This document shows, one piece after another, positions 1-8,774 of a DNA stretch of 64,000 nt. Under the pieces are notes generated by a model. That model was given only the letters and a program-made list of their open reading frames with translations. It had not been told where the DNA came from and did no database searches. The position numbers and the translations under genes are program-made. Within the stretch, counting starts at the first letter, position 1; every line of letters begins with the position of its first letter. Source of the DNA: Aminobacter sp. AP02 (GTDB lineage Bacteria > Pseudomonadota > Alphaproteobacteria > Rhizobiales > Rhizobiaceae); NCBI RefSeq assembly GCF_003148805.1, contig NZ_QGGX01000007.1, positions 124,001-188,000 on the forward strand, given 5' to 3'.

Positions 1-584
1 ACGGCTTTCAATGCGCCGACGATGGTCAGCGACAGGATCGACAGCAGCCCGTAGTGCAACAGCTTGACCGGCAGGCCGATGGCCTGCGCGTGCTGAGGGT
101 CGAAGGCGTGCAGCAGAAGGTCGCGGCGAAACAGGCCGATGGCACCCGTTGCGATCAGCGCGATGACGGCGGTCTGGCCGACATCGCTCCAGCTCACGCC
201 CAACATGTCGCCAAACAATATGTGGTCGAGATGCACGTCGGTCTGGATCTTGGTGTAGAGCACGATGCCGAGGCCAAACATGCCGGAAAAGACGATACCC
301 ATGACGGTGTCTTCCTTGATCCGGCTGTTTTGCTTGAGATAGCCGGTCGCCAGCGCGCAGGTCATGCCGGCGGCAAAGGCGCCGATGGCGAGCGGAATGC
401 CGGCGATGTAGGCCAGCACTACACCCGGCAGGACGGCATGGCTGATGGCGTCGCCCATCAGCGACCAGCCCTTGAGCACCAAAAAGCACGACAGCAGTGC
501 CATCGGCACTGCCACCAGCAGCGCTATGACGAACGCCTGCTGCATGAAGGGAAAGGAAAAGGGCAGGGTGAGCGTTTCGATCAT
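1..584 (-). CDS. sitD: Mn/Fe ABC transporter permease SitD (3' end cut by window edge)
   Basis: This is an ABC-3 family integral membrane permease and the second permease of a manganese/iron importer. The visible 194 residues start MIETLTLPF and contain several hydrophobic helices plus the family signature region KGWSLMGDAISHAVLPGV, which closely matches the same region of the neighbouring SitC. The start is the ATG whose complement lies at 582-584. The C-terminus lies outside the window. It is the last gene of sitABCD, separated from sitC by about 150 bp that hold a palindromic repeat, unlike the 4-bp overlaps elsewhere in the operon. The identity is firm at family level. The metal (Mn or Fe) is inferred from the binding protein and the mur context. 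Confidence 0.9.
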   Translation of the reverse strand, partial: MIETLTLPFSFPFMQQAFVIALLVAVPMALLSCFLVLKGWSLMGDAISHAVLPGVVLAYIAGIPLAIGAFAAGMTCALATGYLKQNSRIKEDTVMGIVFSGMFGLGIVLYTKIQTDVHLDHILFGDMLGVSWSDVGQTAVIALIATGAIGLFRRDLLLHAFDPQHAQAIGLPVKLLHYGLLSILSLTIVGALKA

Positions 585-592
585 GATTGTTC

Positions 593-709
593 GCCCCTCA
601 TACGCCTGCTGGCACCTTCTCCCCGCGAAGAACGGGGAGAAGGGCGCAGTTGCAACGCCGACGCCTCCCTCTCCCCGTTGTTTACGGGGAGAGGGTAAGG
701 GTGAGGGGC
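593..709. repeat. Compound palindromic repeat (REP/BIME-like), copy 1
   Basis: The element is bounded by an 8-bp inverted repeat, GCCCCTCA at 593-600 and TGAGGGGC at 702-709. Inside are two perfect 11-bp hairpins: CCTTCTCCCCG with CGGGGAGAAGG (615-643) and CCCTCTCCCCG with CGGGGAGAGGG (667-695). The same architecture recurs at 55505-55618 in the opposite orientation. It lies between sitC and sitD, inside a presumed operon, so it may affect mRNA processing or the level of sitD. Confidence 0.85.
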
Positions 710-732
710 AGCAATTACGGTTGGAAAGTTGC

Positions 733-1593
733 TCATGCCCCCGCCTCCAGCGCTTCCCGCGCCCGCTTTCGCGACGCCAGCAGCCCATGCTTGGGTGCGA
801 AGACAAACGCGATCAGGAAGATCAGCGTCTGCGCGACGACAATGATGCCGCCCGTCGCACCGTCGAGGAAATAGCTGGCATAGGCGCCGACGAAGCTGGT
901 GATCGAGCCGATGGCCACGCTGATCGCGATCAGTCGCGGGAAGCGGTCTGTAAGAAGATAGGCGGTCGCTCCCGGCGTCACCACCATGGCAATGACGAGG
1001 AAGGCGCCAACGGTCTGAAGGGCGGCTACCGTCGATGCCGACAGCAGCATGAAGAACAGCACCTTGAGCAAATCGGGCTTGAGCCCAATCGAGCGGGCAT
1101 GATTCTCGTCGAAAAACGCGACCATCAGGTCCTTCCACTTGGCCAGCAGGATGGCGAGCGAAATGCCGCCGATCAGCACGAGCTGCAGCGTGTCGGAAGG
1201 CGTGATGGCGAGGATGTTGCCGAGCACGATGGTCTGGATGTTCACCGAGGCCGGCGACAGCGAGATCATGAACAGGCCAAGCCCGAAGAACGAGGTGAAG
1301 ATCAGCCCGATGATGGCGTCCTCTTTCAGCTTGGTGCGCTGGTTGAGAAACAGCATGGCCCCCGCCGCAAGCCCGCCCGAAATGAAAGCGCCGAGCGCAA
1401 ACGGCAGGCCGAGCATGTAGGCGCCGGCGACGCCTGGTACAATCGAGTGCGAGAGCGCGTCGCCGATCAGCGACCAGCCCTTGAGCATCAGATAGGCGGA
1501 GAGAAAGGCGCAGACGCCGCCGACAAGGGCGGACACCCACATGGCATTGAGCATGTAGCCGTAGCCGAACGGCTCCAGGAACATGGCGATCAT
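733..1593 (-). CDS. sitC: Mn/Fe ABC transporter permease SitC
   Basis: This 286-residue membrane permease of the ABC-3 (ZnuB/MntB/SitC) family is predicted to form the inner-membrane channel with SitD. Hydrophobic helices span most of the protein, and the loop [18 protein letters not shown] is the family hallmark. Length is usual for the family. Its ATG overlaps the sitB stop by 4 bp (ATGA), which indicates translational coupling. It transports the metal delivered by the lipoprotein SitA, powered by the ATPase SitB. The C-terminus is short and charged. Family assignment is secure. Confidence 0.93.
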   Translation of the reverse strand: MIAMFLEPFGYGYMLNAMWVSALVGGVCAFLSAYLMLKGWSLIGDALSHSIVPGVAGAYMLGLPFALGAFISGGLAAGAMLFLNQRTKLKEDAIIGLIFTSFFGLGLFMISLSPASVNIQTIVLGNILAITPSDTLQLVLIGGISLAILLAKWKDLMVAFFDENHARSIGLKPDLLKVLFFMLLSASTVAALQTVGAFLVIAMVVTPGATAYLLTDRFPRLIAISVAIGSITSFVGAYASYFLDGATGGIIVVAQTLIFLIAFVFAPKHGLLASRKRAREALEAGA

Positions 1594-2504
1594 TTCTTGC
1601 GCCCGCCCTTCTTGTCCGCACCGTCATTGCCGTTGTCGTCGCCATAGATGACGAAGGGGCGCTCGTCGTCGGTCAAGACAGTCACCTGGCGCGTGTCGGC
1701 GGCGTCCTGGTGCAACTCGGCGCCGCCGAGGATGAACTGGCGCAGCACCCCGCCAAAGGCCTTTTCCAGATTGGCCTTGGTGAAGGTCTCGGCCGTCAGC
1801 CCGGCGGCAAGGACGGTGCGGTTGACCAGCACGGCGCGGTCGCAGAAGCGCGGCACCGAGCCCAGGTTATGCGTCGACACCAGCATCACCCGGCCTTCGT
1901 CGCGCAGGCCCTGCAAAAGCGTGATGATCGCCTCTTCGGTGCGCACGTCGACGCCGGTGAAGGGCTCGTCGAGCAGGATGATCTCGCCCTCCTGGGCCAG
2001 CGCGCGGGCAAGGAAGACACGCTTCTTCTGCCCGCCCGAGAGCTCGCCGATCTGGCGCTTGCGGAAATCGGCCATGCCGACGCGTTCGATTGCGGCATCC
2101 ACCGCCTCGCGGTCGATGGCGCGCGTCATGCGGAAAAAGTTCATGTGGCCGTAGCGGCCCATCATGACGACGTCTTCAACCAGCACCGGAAAGTTCCAGT
2201 CGACATCCTCGCTCTGCGGCACATAGGCAACGAGGTTCTTCTTCAGTGCCTCGCGCGCCGGCTCGCCAAAGATCGACACGCTGCCTGACGCGAGCGGCAC
2301 AAAACCCATGATCGACTTGAACAGGGTCGACTTCCCTGAGCCATTGACGCCGACAAGGGCGGTGATGGTGCCGCGCGGAATGGCGAAGGACGCATTGCGC
2401 AGGGCGGTGTGGCCATTGCGGTAGGTCACCGAGATGTTGTCGGCACGCAGGCCTTCGCCTGAAGGCGCCTGGGGCGTAGGGCGCCCCTTCAGAGGCACGG
2501 TCAT
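1590..2504 (-). CDS. sitB: Mn/Fe ABC transporter ATP-binding protein SitB
   Basis: This is a cytoplasmic ATPase of the metal importer, 304 residues. Walker [10 protein letters not shown] is near residues 52-60, the signature LSGGQKKR near 155-162 and Walker B ILLDEP near 176-181, followed by the H-loop STHN. A C-terminal tail of about 50 residues follows the ABC fold and ends in a basic stretch. The start chosen is the ATG at 2504, which overlaps the sitA stop by 4 bp. The reading frame stays open upstream of it, but that part is an out-of-frame image of sitA. It is co-transcribed with sitA, sitC and sitD. Confidence 0.94.
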   Translation of the reverse strand: MTVPLKGRPTPQAPSGEGLRADNISVTYRNGHTALRNASFAIPRGTITALVGVNGSGKSTLFKSIMGFVPLASGSVSIFGEPAREALKKNLVAYVPQSEDVDWNFPVLVEDVVMMGRYGHMNFFRMTRAIDREAVDAAIERVGMADFRKRQIGELSGGQKKRVFLARALAQEGEIILLDEPFTGVDVRTEEAIITLLQGLRDEGRVMLVSTHNLGSVPRFCDRAVLVNRTVLAAGLTAETFTKANLEKAFGGVLRQFILGGAELHQDAADTRQVTVLTDDERPFVIYGDDNGNDGADKKGGRKK

Positions 2505-3409
2505 TGGGCGAGCCCCTTGACGATGGTTTCGGTGGTGACCCGCAGCAGGTCGAGATAGGTCGGCACGGGGCCGGTGGCGTCGCTCAGCGAGTCGACATAC
2601 AGCACGCCGCCATATTTGGCGCCGGTCTCCCGCGCCACCTGCTCGGCAGGCTTCGACGACACCGTGCTTTCGCTGAAAACGGCGGGAATGTTGTTGGCCT
2701 TGACGAGGTCGATCACCTTGCGCACCTGCTGGGGCGTACCTTGCTGGTCGGCGTTGATCGGCCAAAGATAGACCTCCTTCAGGCCGAAGTCGCGCGCCAG
2801 GTAGGAGAAGGCGCCTTCGCTGGTGGCGAGCCAGCGCCGCTGCTCGGGAATGGTCTCGATGGCCGTATGGATCGGTGCAACGGTCGCCTTGATCTTGTCG
2901 GCATAAGCGGCTGCGTTCCTGGCGTAGATCTCCGCGTTCTTGGGGTCCTTGGCGGCAAAGGCCTTGCGGATGTTTTCGACATAGATGAGGGCCGCTTCGG
3001 GCGACATCCAGGCATGCGGGTTGGGCTTGCCGGTGTAGGGTCCCTCGGCGATGCCCATGGGGGCGACGCCATCCGACACCACGGCCTCGGTCACGCCGTC
3101 GAGATTGTCGAAGAACTTCTTGAACCACAGTTCGAGGTTCAGCCCGTTCCACAGGATCAGGTCGGCTTTCTGGGCGCGCAAGATGTCGCCCGGTGTCGGC
3201 TGGTAATTGTGGATCTCGGCATTGGGCTTGGTGATCGATTCCACCTCGGCCGCGTCGCCGGCGACGTTGCGGGCGATGTCGGCGATCACGGTGAATGTGG
3301 TGACGACCTTCATCTTGCCGCCCGCTTCGCTCTCTTGCGAGCAGGCTGAAAGTCCGAGCATGGCCCCCAACATGGCGATGGCGGCAAAGGTGATGCGAAA
3401 CGCTTTCAT
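2501..3409 (-). CDS. sitA: Mn/Fe-binding periplasmic lipoprotein SitA
   Basis: This is a solute-binding protein of cluster A-I (PsaA/SitA/TroA family), 302 residues. An N-terminal signal peptide ends in the lipobox LSAC with Cys23 as the lipidation site. Alignment by eye with the family suggests ligands His67 (EIHNYQ), His132 (NPHAWM), Glu198 (TSEGAF) and Asp273 (YVDSL). That His-His-Glu-Asp set is typical of Mn/Fe binding, whereas zinc proteins usually carry a third His. It is the first gene of the operon, and a Mur-box palindrome lies 85-101 bp upstream of the start. Confidence 0.93.
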   Translation of the reverse strand: MKAFRITFAAIAMLGAMLGLSACSQESEAGGKMKVVTTFTVIADIARNVAGDAAEVESITKPNAEIHNYQPTPGDILRAQKADLILWNGLNLELWFKKFFDNLDGVTEAVVSDGVAPMGIAEGPYTGKPNPHAWMSPEAALIYVENIRKAFAAKDPKNAEIYARNAAAYADKIKATVAPIHTAIETIPEQRRWLATSEGAFSYLARDFGLKEVYLWPINADQQGTPQQVRKVIDLVKANNIPAVFSESTVSSKPAEQVARETGAKYGGVLYVDSLSDATGPVPTYLDLLRVTTETIVKGLAQ

Positions 3410-3493
3410 GGAAAACCCGTCTAGGATGCCGCGCCGAATGGGCGGCGGATACCATGGCTTACCTAATGGCAGCCGCCCCTCTTGTCAATGCAA

Positions 3494-3510
3494 TTGCAAA
3501 TCGTTTGCAA
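3494..3510. promoter_or_regulatory. Mur box (Mn-responsive operator) upstream of sitA
   Basis: The 17-bp sequence TTGCAAATCGTTTGCAA is a perfect 7-bp inverted repeat around a 3-bp centre. It sits between the divergent sitA and DUF2171 starts. Rhizobial Mur is known to bind TGCAAAT-type palindromes at sit promoters, and mur lies 0.5 kb away. It is the probable repressor site in Mn-replete cells. Confidence 0.85.
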
Positions 3511-3595
3511 CTAGATGAGGTAAGAGGCACCTTGCTGACGTCTTTTCCACCGCAGCTCGCATGGTCCTTGCCAATCCCAACCAAGGAGCATCATC

Positions 3596-3847
3596 GTGTC
3601 AGCCACCTCGGGAATTCGCGAGCATATGGAAGTCATCGGTGCCGACGGCGTTCACATCGGCACTGTCGACAAGGTCGAGAATGGTCGCATCAAGCTGACC
3701 AGGAAGGACAGCGGCGAAGGCAGCCACCGTGGCCACCACCACTACATTTCCACCGCTCTTGTCGCCGAAACCGAAGGCAACAAGGTACGTCTGTCGGCCA
3801 ATGCCGATGTCGCGGTGACCTTCGAGGAAGAGGGCAAGTCGGGCTGA
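3596..3847 (+). CDS. DUF2171 domain protein
   Basis: This 83-residue soluble protein belongs to the DUF2171 family, whose short beta-rich domain resembles PRC-barrel proteins. Its opening matches the pattern of a segment that senses or binds at a surface (HMEVIGADGVHIGTVD). A histidine cluster RGHHHY lies near the middle and could bind metal, but no function is established. The start is GTG at 3596, preceded by a strong AAGGAG at 3583-3588. It is divergent from sitA and shares the intergenic region with the Mur box, so Mn-dependent expression is possible. Confidence 0.8.
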   Translation: MSATSGIREHMEVIGADGVHIGTVDKVENGRIKLTRKDSGEGSHRGHHHYISTALVAETEGNKVRLSANADVAVTFEEEGKSG

Positions 3848-3900
3848 GCTTCACGGAGAGGCAGGACCGCCGCAAGCCTCGTTCGCCGCTTTCCGCATTT

Positions 3901-3927
3901 CCTCATCCTGAGCCTGTCGAAGGATGA
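3901..3927. repeat. Short palindromic repeat with GAGCCTGTCGA loop
   Basis: The stem CATCCT (3904-3909) pairs with AGGATG (3921-3926) around the 11-nt loop GAGCCTGTCGA. The same loop with a stem changed on both sides is found at 43714-43736. It lies between DUF2171 and mur and is a likely REP-type intergenic element. Confidence 0.75.
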
Positions 3928-3993
3928 CAACGGCCGGGCGCGAAAGCGGGCGTCGTGGTGAATGGCCGCATGCTTCATCTGGGGATGAAGACA

Positions 3994-4010
3994 TACATAA
4001 TCTTTTGCAA
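3994..4010. promoter_or_regulatory. Degenerate Mur box upstream of mur
   Basis: TACATAATCTTTTGCAA matches the sitA Mur box at 12 of 17 positions, with the right half perfect. It ends 29 bp before the mur start codon, where a site for autoregulation would be expected. The left half is poor, so binding may be weak or absent. Confidence 0.45.
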
Positions 4011-4039
4011 CTGGGTGTCATCTGGCACATAGTCGCGCC

Positions 4040-4480
4040 ATGATGAAGACTGCCACGAAGCCAGTTTCCAAGAAGCCCGACTACGAAAAGGCGCTGCGCA
4101 AGGCGGGCATCCGCATTACCCGCCCACGCAAGATAATCCTGGGCATTCTGGGCGAGACCGAGGATCATCCCGACGCGCTCGAAATCTTCCGCCGCGCCGA
4201 GACCATCGACAAGAGCATCTCGCTGTCCACCGTCTATAGGACGATGAAGCTTCTTGAGGAAATGGGTGCGATCCACCGCCATGCCTTCGAGGGCGGGCCG
4301 TCGCGTTTCGAGCAGGCCGGCGGCGACCATCACGACCACCTGATCGACATTGACAGCGGCGACGTCATCGAGTTCCGTTCCGACCTCATCGAACAGCTGC
4401 AGCAGGAAATCGCACGCCAGCTCGGTTACGACATCGTCCATCACCGGCTCGAGCTTTACGGGCGCCGCCGCAAGGACTAG
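4040..4480 (+). CDS. mur: Manganese uptake regulator Mur (Fur family)
   Basis: This is a cytoplasmic Fur-superfamily metalloregulator of 146 residues. The N-terminal winged helix includes the recognition helix [12 protein letters not shown] near residues 61-72. The metal-site motif HHDH is at 97-100, followed by [12 protein letters not shown] in the dimerisation half. It lacks the CxxC structural zinc pairs seen in Zur. In Rhizobiales this form responds to Mn and represses sitABCD, and both neighbours here (sit operon and Mur boxes) agree. It starts with tandem ATG codons at 4040 and 4043. A true iron-sensing Fur is the only alternative and is less likely. Confidence 0.9.
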   Translation: MMKTATKPVSKKPDYEKALRKAGIRITRPRKIILGILGETEDHPDALEIFRRAETIDKSISLSTVYRTMKLLEEMGAIHRHAFEGGPSRFEQAGGDHHDHLIDIDSGDVIEFRSDLIEQLQQEIARQLGYDIVHHRLELYGRRRKD

Positions 4481-4625
4481 CGCGTCCATCGTGCTCTTGG
4501 CCAAGGCACGACGAGTTGATCGGCAACACACAGATGCGCGCCGGGCCGCGAGTTGACCTTGGCCCGGGGGCGGTCAATCATGCCGCCGCCTCAGGCACGT
4601 GAAATCAGCAGACAGGATAGCGATC

Positions 4626-6053
4626 ATGGAAAAAGCCGAAATCGGACTGATCGGATTGGGCACGATGGGCTCGAACCTGGCGCTCAACATCGCCGAAAAA
4701 GGCCACCGTATTGCCGTCTTCAACCGCACGCCGGCCCGCACGCAAGCGTTTGTCGAATCCGCCGGTGCGCTCCGCGACATGGTCGTGCCCTGCGCGTCGA
4801 TCGAGGAACTGACCGCAGCCATCCGCCCGCCGCGCCCCGTCATCATCATGGTGCTGGCGGGAACCCCTGTCGATGAACAGATCGCGGCCCTGCGCGGCGT
4901 CATGTCGGCCAACGACATCATCATCGACGCCGGCAACGCCAATTTCCGCGACACCATGCGCCGCTTCAAGGAACTCGAGGGTTCGGGCCTGACCTTCATC
5001 GGCATGGGCGTTTCGGGCGGCGAGGAGGGCGCGCGCCATGGACCTTCGATCATGGTCGGCGGCACCCCGGAGTCCTACAAGCGTGTCGAGGGCGTGCTGA
5101 CCGCGATCTCGGCGAAATTCAAGGGCGAGCCCTGTGCGGCCTGGCTCGGCACCGACGGTGCCGGCCACTTCGTCAAGACCATCCACAACGGCATCGAATA
5201 TGCCGACATGCAGATGATCGCCGAGATCTACGGCATCCTGCGCGACGGTCTCGGCATGAAGCCGAAGGAGATCGCCCCGGTATTTGCCGGCTGGAACAAG
5301 GGCCGTCTTGAATCCTATCTCATCGAGATTACCGCATCCGTTCTCGAAGCCGACGATCCCAAGACCGGACGCCCGGTGGTCGACATCATCCTCGACCGCG
5401 CCGGCCAGAAAGGCACCGGCAAATGGTCGGTGATCGAGGCGCAGCAACTCGGCGTTCCCGCGACCGCCATCGAGGCTGCGGTGGCAGCCCGCGTGATGTC
5501 GTCGATGAAGGACGAGCGGCTGGCTGCGGAAAAGGCTTATGGCGCCAACACGCTCAAGTTTACGGGCAGCAAGGATGAGGTGCTTGGCGATCTCGAGCTT
5601 GCATTGTTCGCCGGCAAGATCGCTGCCTATGCGCAGGGTTTTGCGGTCATGGCTGCAGCCTCCAGGGAATTCGGCTGGAACCTGCCGATGCCGACGATCG
5701 CCAAGATCTGGCGCGCGGGCTGCATCATCCGTTCGCAGTTCCTCGACACCATTGCCGAGGCTTTCGGCAAGGCCGACGCTTCGACCAACCTCCTGATGGT
5801 GCCGGCCTTCGTCGAAATGATGGGCAAGGCGCATCCTTCGCTGAGGCGCATCGTAGCCCGCGCTGCCGAAGCCGGACTTCCGGTGCCGGCACTATCGTCG
5901 GCGCTTGCTTATTTCGACGGCTACCGACAGGGCCGTGGCTCGACCGACCTGACGCAGGCGCAGCGTGACTTCTTCGGGGCGCATGGCTTCGAGCGCATCG
6001 ATGCGCCAGGCGCGTTCCACGGTCCGTGGGGCAGTGGCAATCAGGCGTCGTAG
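4626..6053 (+). CDS. gnd: 6-phosphogluconate dehydrogenase (decarboxylating)
   Basis: The enzyme oxidises 6-phosphogluconate to ribulose 5-phosphate and CO2 with NADP+ in the oxidative pentose phosphate pathway. Its 475 residues match the long form. The dinucleotide motif GLGTMG begins near residue 10. Substrate motif GVSGGEEGARHGPS is near 128-141 and the catalytic region HFVKTIHNGIEY places Lys184, His187, Asn188 and Glu191. The start is ATG 4626, since the longer frame from 4599 has no better ribosome site. Its last 13 bp overlap the 3' end of the convergent lacI-type gene. Confidence 0.97.
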   Translation: MEKAEIGLIGLGTMGSNLALNIAEKGHRIAVFNRTPARTQAFVESAGALRDMVVPCASIEELTAAIRPPRPVIIMVLAGTPVDEQIAALRGVMSANDIIIDAGNANFRDTMRRFKELEGSGLTFIGMGVSGGEEGARHGPSIMVGGTPESYKRVEGVLTAISAKFKGEPCAAWLGTDGAGHFVKTIHNGIEYADMQMIAEIYGILRDGLGMKPKEIAPVFAGWNKGRLESYLIEITASVLEADDPKTGRPVVDIILDRAGQKGTGKWSVIEAQQLGVPATAIEAAVAARVMSSMKDERLAAEKAYGANTLKFTGSKDEVLGDLELALFAGKIAAYAQGFAVMAAASREFGWNLPMPTIAKIWRAGCIIRSQFLDTIAEAFGKADASTNLLMVPAFVEMMGKAHPSLRRIVARAAEAGLPVPALSSALAYFDGYRQGRGSTDLTQAQRDFFGAHGFERIDAPGAFHGPWGSGNQAS

Positions 6054-7102
6054 GCTTCGACGGCACTTGGCGTGCTGAGGCTCTGCAGCGAGGCGATGTC
6101 GCGGCCGGCGATGCGACCAATCACGGCGCGGGCGAGTTCCGCGCCGGCCAAACGCACATCTTCGTTGACCACATAGAGCTGCGGCCGAAGCAGGTGCAGC
6201 AGCTTTGACGACTGCTTGGAAACGATGTCGATGTCCTGGCCAAGCTTGAAGCCGGCGTCCTCGACACCGGCGACCAGGGCGAACGTGCCGGCACCCGCAC
6301 CGCTGACGAAGCCGTCGGGACGGTTGGGCCGGCGCATCAGATCGGCGGTAAGCTTGCGGATGTCTTCGATCGAGTGATCGACGGTCGCGGTCGGGAAGGG
6401 CACTTCGCTCAAGCCGTGCTCCATCAGCGCATCGGCGAAGCCATCGCGCATGTGGTGATAGTAGCTGAGACTGGAGGGTGGGGCGAGCAGCGCCAGCCGC
6501 TTGCGCCCGAGGGCCGCAAGCTTCTTCACCGCTTCGACCGAGTAGGCATAGTTGTCGAAATCGTGGAACGCATGATCGATGCCCATATGCGTGCGGCCAT
6601 GCGTGGCAAAGGGCATGCCACGCTCGCTCATGTAGCGCACGCGCTTGTCGTCGGGTTCGGTGCGCGAAATGATGACCCCGTCGGCGGAAGCCGTGTCGAC
6701 GACATAACGCACCGGTTCAAGCGGGTCGTTGTTGCGCGAATAAGGTGTGACGACGAGGTGATAAGGTGTCTGCGCCAGCGCCTCCGAGATGCCGTAGATG
6801 AGGTCCGAGACAAAGCCGCCGACCTGCTCCTCGGTGTCGAGCACGAGGCTGATGACGTTGGTCTTGCCGGTTCTCAAGCGTACGCCGGCGCGATTGGGCC
6901 GGTAGCCGATCTGGCGCGCAACAAGCTGCACGCGCTGCCTGGTCGCTGCACCGATTTCCGGCGCGTCCTTCAGCGCGCGTGAAACGGTGGTGACGCCCAG
7001 GCCGGTCATGAAGGCAATGGTTTTCAGCGTCGGCGGATTGGCCTCGCCGCCGTTGGCTTGCTCCACACCTTCGTCTGGCGGTGTCTTGTCGTTCATGGCC
7101 AT
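6041..7102 (-). CDS. LacI-family transcriptional regulator of the sugar locus
   Basis: This repressor has about 353 residues: an N-terminal LacI helix-turn-helix (TLKTIAFMTGLGVTTVSRAL) and hinge, then a periplasmic-binding-protein-like sugar sensor. It is divergent from the ABC sugar operon. An operator-like palindrome, CTGTAACGTTACAG, lies about 70 bp upstream, consistent with autoregulation. The start is uncertain. ATG 7102 is chosen because GAGGG precedes it by 11 nt; ATG 7129 and ATG 7096 are alternatives. The effector is presumably the imported sugar or a product. Confidence 0.9.
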   Translation of the reverse strand: MAMNDKTPPDEGVEQANGGEANPPTLKTIAFMTGLGVTTVSRALKDAPEIGAATRQRVQLVARQIGYRPNRAGVRLRTGKTNVISLVLDTEEQVGGFVSDLIYGISEALAQTPYHLVVTPYSRNNDPLEPVRYVVDTASADGVIISRTEPDDKRVRYMSERGMPFATHGRTHMGIDHAFHDFDNYAYSVEAVKKLAALGRKRLALLAPPSSLSYYHHMRDGFADALMEHGLSEVPFPTATVDHSIEDIRKLTADLMRRPNRPDGFVSGAGAGTFALVAGVEDAGFKLGQDIDIVSKQSSKLLHLLRPQLYVVNEDVRLAGAELARAVIGRIAGRDIASLQSLSTPSAVEAYDA

Positions 7103-7172
7103 GCCCGCCGTGTCCCTCGCTCGGCGCATATCGCATTTGCATCATGAACCTTGCAAGGGCCTCCGGCAAGAA

Positions 7173-7186
7173 CTGTAACGTTACAG
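7173..7186. promoter_or_regulatory. LacI-type operator O1
   Basis: CTGTAACGTTACAG is a perfect 14-bp palindrome with the central CG typical of LacI-family sites. It is 71 bp upstream of the regulator start and 280 bp upstream of the binding-protein gene. Confidence 0.8.
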
Positions 7187-7432
7187 ATTGAATCGGATCG
7201 ATTAAAAATCCATGCTGCCTTTTCGGCTGGACTGGCTTGGCATCGTGCGCCGCAGCATGCTTGGCTGCCATTGATTCGGTTGGAAAATTGTGCCGAAAAT
7301 GCTGCATTGCGGCGGAATTCAAGGCATTTTCTGCGGCTCGGCCGTTGGCTGCTTTAGTTCGAGACGCGAATAAATTCGTTCTGCCGCTGGTGCCTGCCAT
7401 TGCGCGATCTCCAGACTTCGCTTAACCTCCGT

Positions 7433-7450
7433 ATCTGTAACGTTTCAGAT
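7433..7450. promoter_or_regulatory. LacI-type operator O2
   Basis: ATCTGTAACGTTTCAGAT is an 18-bp palindrome with one mismatch pair, and it shares CTGTAACGTT with O1. It ends 15 bp before the start codon of the binding-protein gene and directly precedes its Shine-Dalgarno GGGAGGAG, so it probably overlaps the transcription start. No gene occupies 7103-7465. Apart from the two operators I see nothing else definite there. Confidence 0.8.
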
Positions 7451-7465
7451 TCAGGGAGGAGTACG

Positions 7466-8704
7466 ATGCGTTATATGCTGACGACCGCTGCATTGGCGGC
7501 GGGGGTCGCGCTTGGAGCCACCGGCTTGGCTTCCGCGACAGATCTCGAAGTGACGCACTGGTGGACCTCCGGCGGCGAGGCCGCGGCGGTTGCCGAATTC
7601 GCCAAGGCGTTCGACGCCACCGGCAACAAATGGGTGGACGGCGCAATCGCCGGCTCGGGCGACGTTGCCCGCCCCGTCATGATTGGGCGCATCACCGGCG
7701 GCGATCCGATGGGCGCGACCCAGTTCAACCACGGCCGCCAGGCGGAGGAACTCGTCCAGGCCGGACTGATGCGCGACCTTACCGACCTTGCCGCCAAGGA
7801 AGGCTGGGCCAACTTCATACATCCCAAGAGCCTGCTCGACGGCTGCACTTTGGACGGCAAGATCTATTGCGTGCCGGTCAACATCCATTCGCAGCAATGG
7901 CTCTGGCTATCCAACAAGGCCTTCGCCGACGCAGGCGTGGCCGTGCCGAAGAACTGGGACGAGTTCGTGGCGGCGGCTCCGGCGCTCGAAAAGGCCGGCA
8001 TCGTGCCGCTCGCGCTGGGCCAGCAGCCGTGGCAGACCACACTCGCCTTCCAGGTGATCCTCGTGGCGCTCGCCGGGCCTGAAACATTCCAGAAGGTGTT
8101 CGGCGACAAGGACGCGGCTTTGGCAGGCGGTCCCGAAATGGCCAAGGTCTTCGCCGCCGCCGACCAGGCGCGCCAGATGTCGGCGAAATCCAACGTCCAG
8201 GAATGGAACCAGGCGACGGCGCTGGTCATCAACGGCAAGGCCGGCGGGCAGATCATGGGCGACTGGGCGCAGGGCGAATTCCAGATCGCCGGCCAGACTG
8301 CCGGCAAGGACTACACCTGCCTGCCCGGGCTCGGCGTCAACGAGATCATCTCGACCGGCGGGGATGCCTTCTATTTCCCCAAGCAGACCGATCCCGAAAA
8401 GGCCAAGGCGCAGGAGGTGCTTGCTTCGGAGATGCTTTCGCCGGCAACGCAGGTCGCATTCAACCTCAAGAAAGGCTCGCTGCCGGTTCGCGGCGATATC
8501 GATCTGAAGGCGGCCAACGACTGCATGAAGAAGGGCCTCGAAATCCTGGCCAAGGGCAACATCATCGCCGCCCCGGACCAGCTTATGTCGGCGGACTCGG
8601 TCACCCAGGTCAACGACCTGTTCGTCGAGTTCTTCGCCAACAAGCAACTGACGCCGGCGGACGCGCAGAAGCGCTTCGCCGAAATCATCGCCGCTGCGGA
8701 CTAG
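7466..8704 (+). CDS. CUT1 sugar ABC transporter substrate-binding protein
   Basis: This 412-residue periplasmic protein has a signal peptide that ends near residue 24 (GLASATDLEV). The mature protein opens with LEVTHWWTSGGEAAAV, the pattern of family 1 extracellular binding proteins for oligosaccharides or glucose-like sugars. The start is ATG 7466 with GGGAGGAG five bases before it. It is the first gene of the operon, controlled by the adjacent LacI regulator. A 12-bp hairpin just downstream probably raises its mRNA level relative to the permeases. The sequence resembles glucose/mannose-type binding proteins, but the substrate is not deducible. Confidence 0.92.
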   Translation: MRYMLTTAALAAGVALGATGLASATDLEVTHWWTSGGEAAAVAEFAKAFDATGNKWVDGAIAGSGDVARPVMIGRITGGDPMGATQFNHGRQAEELVQAGLMRDLTDLAAKEGWANFIHPKSLLDGCTLDGKIYCVPVNIHSQQWLWLSNKAFADAGVAVPKNWDEFVAAAPALEKAGIVPLALGQQPWQTTLAFQVILVALAGPETFQKVFGDKDAALAGGPEMAKVFAAADQARQMSAKSNVQEWNQATALVINGKAGGQIMGDWAQGEFQIAGQTAGKDYTCLPGLGVNEIISTGGDAFYFPKQTDPEKAKAQEVLASEMLSPATQVAFNLKKGSLPVRGDIDLKAANDCMKKGLEILAKGNIIAAPDQLMSADSVTQVNDLFVEFFANKQLTPADAQKRFAEIIAAAD

Positions 8705-8774
8705 AACGATAGACGCCCCGGCTCCGTCCGGGGTGGGTGGACCTCGTTCTGATGCGACAGCAGACAGCGGCGCT

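Noticed and set aside
1590-3455. A 621-codon open frame on the minus strand spanning sitB and the region of sitA
   Set aside because: Only the part from 2504 down is sitB. The upstream part is an out-of-frame image of sitA with Arg/His-rich composition and no ribosome site.
4541-4567. Possible terminator after mur
   Set aside because: CCGGGCC/GGCCCGG is a 7-bp stem with a 13-nt loop and no T-run, so it is not convincing as a terminator.
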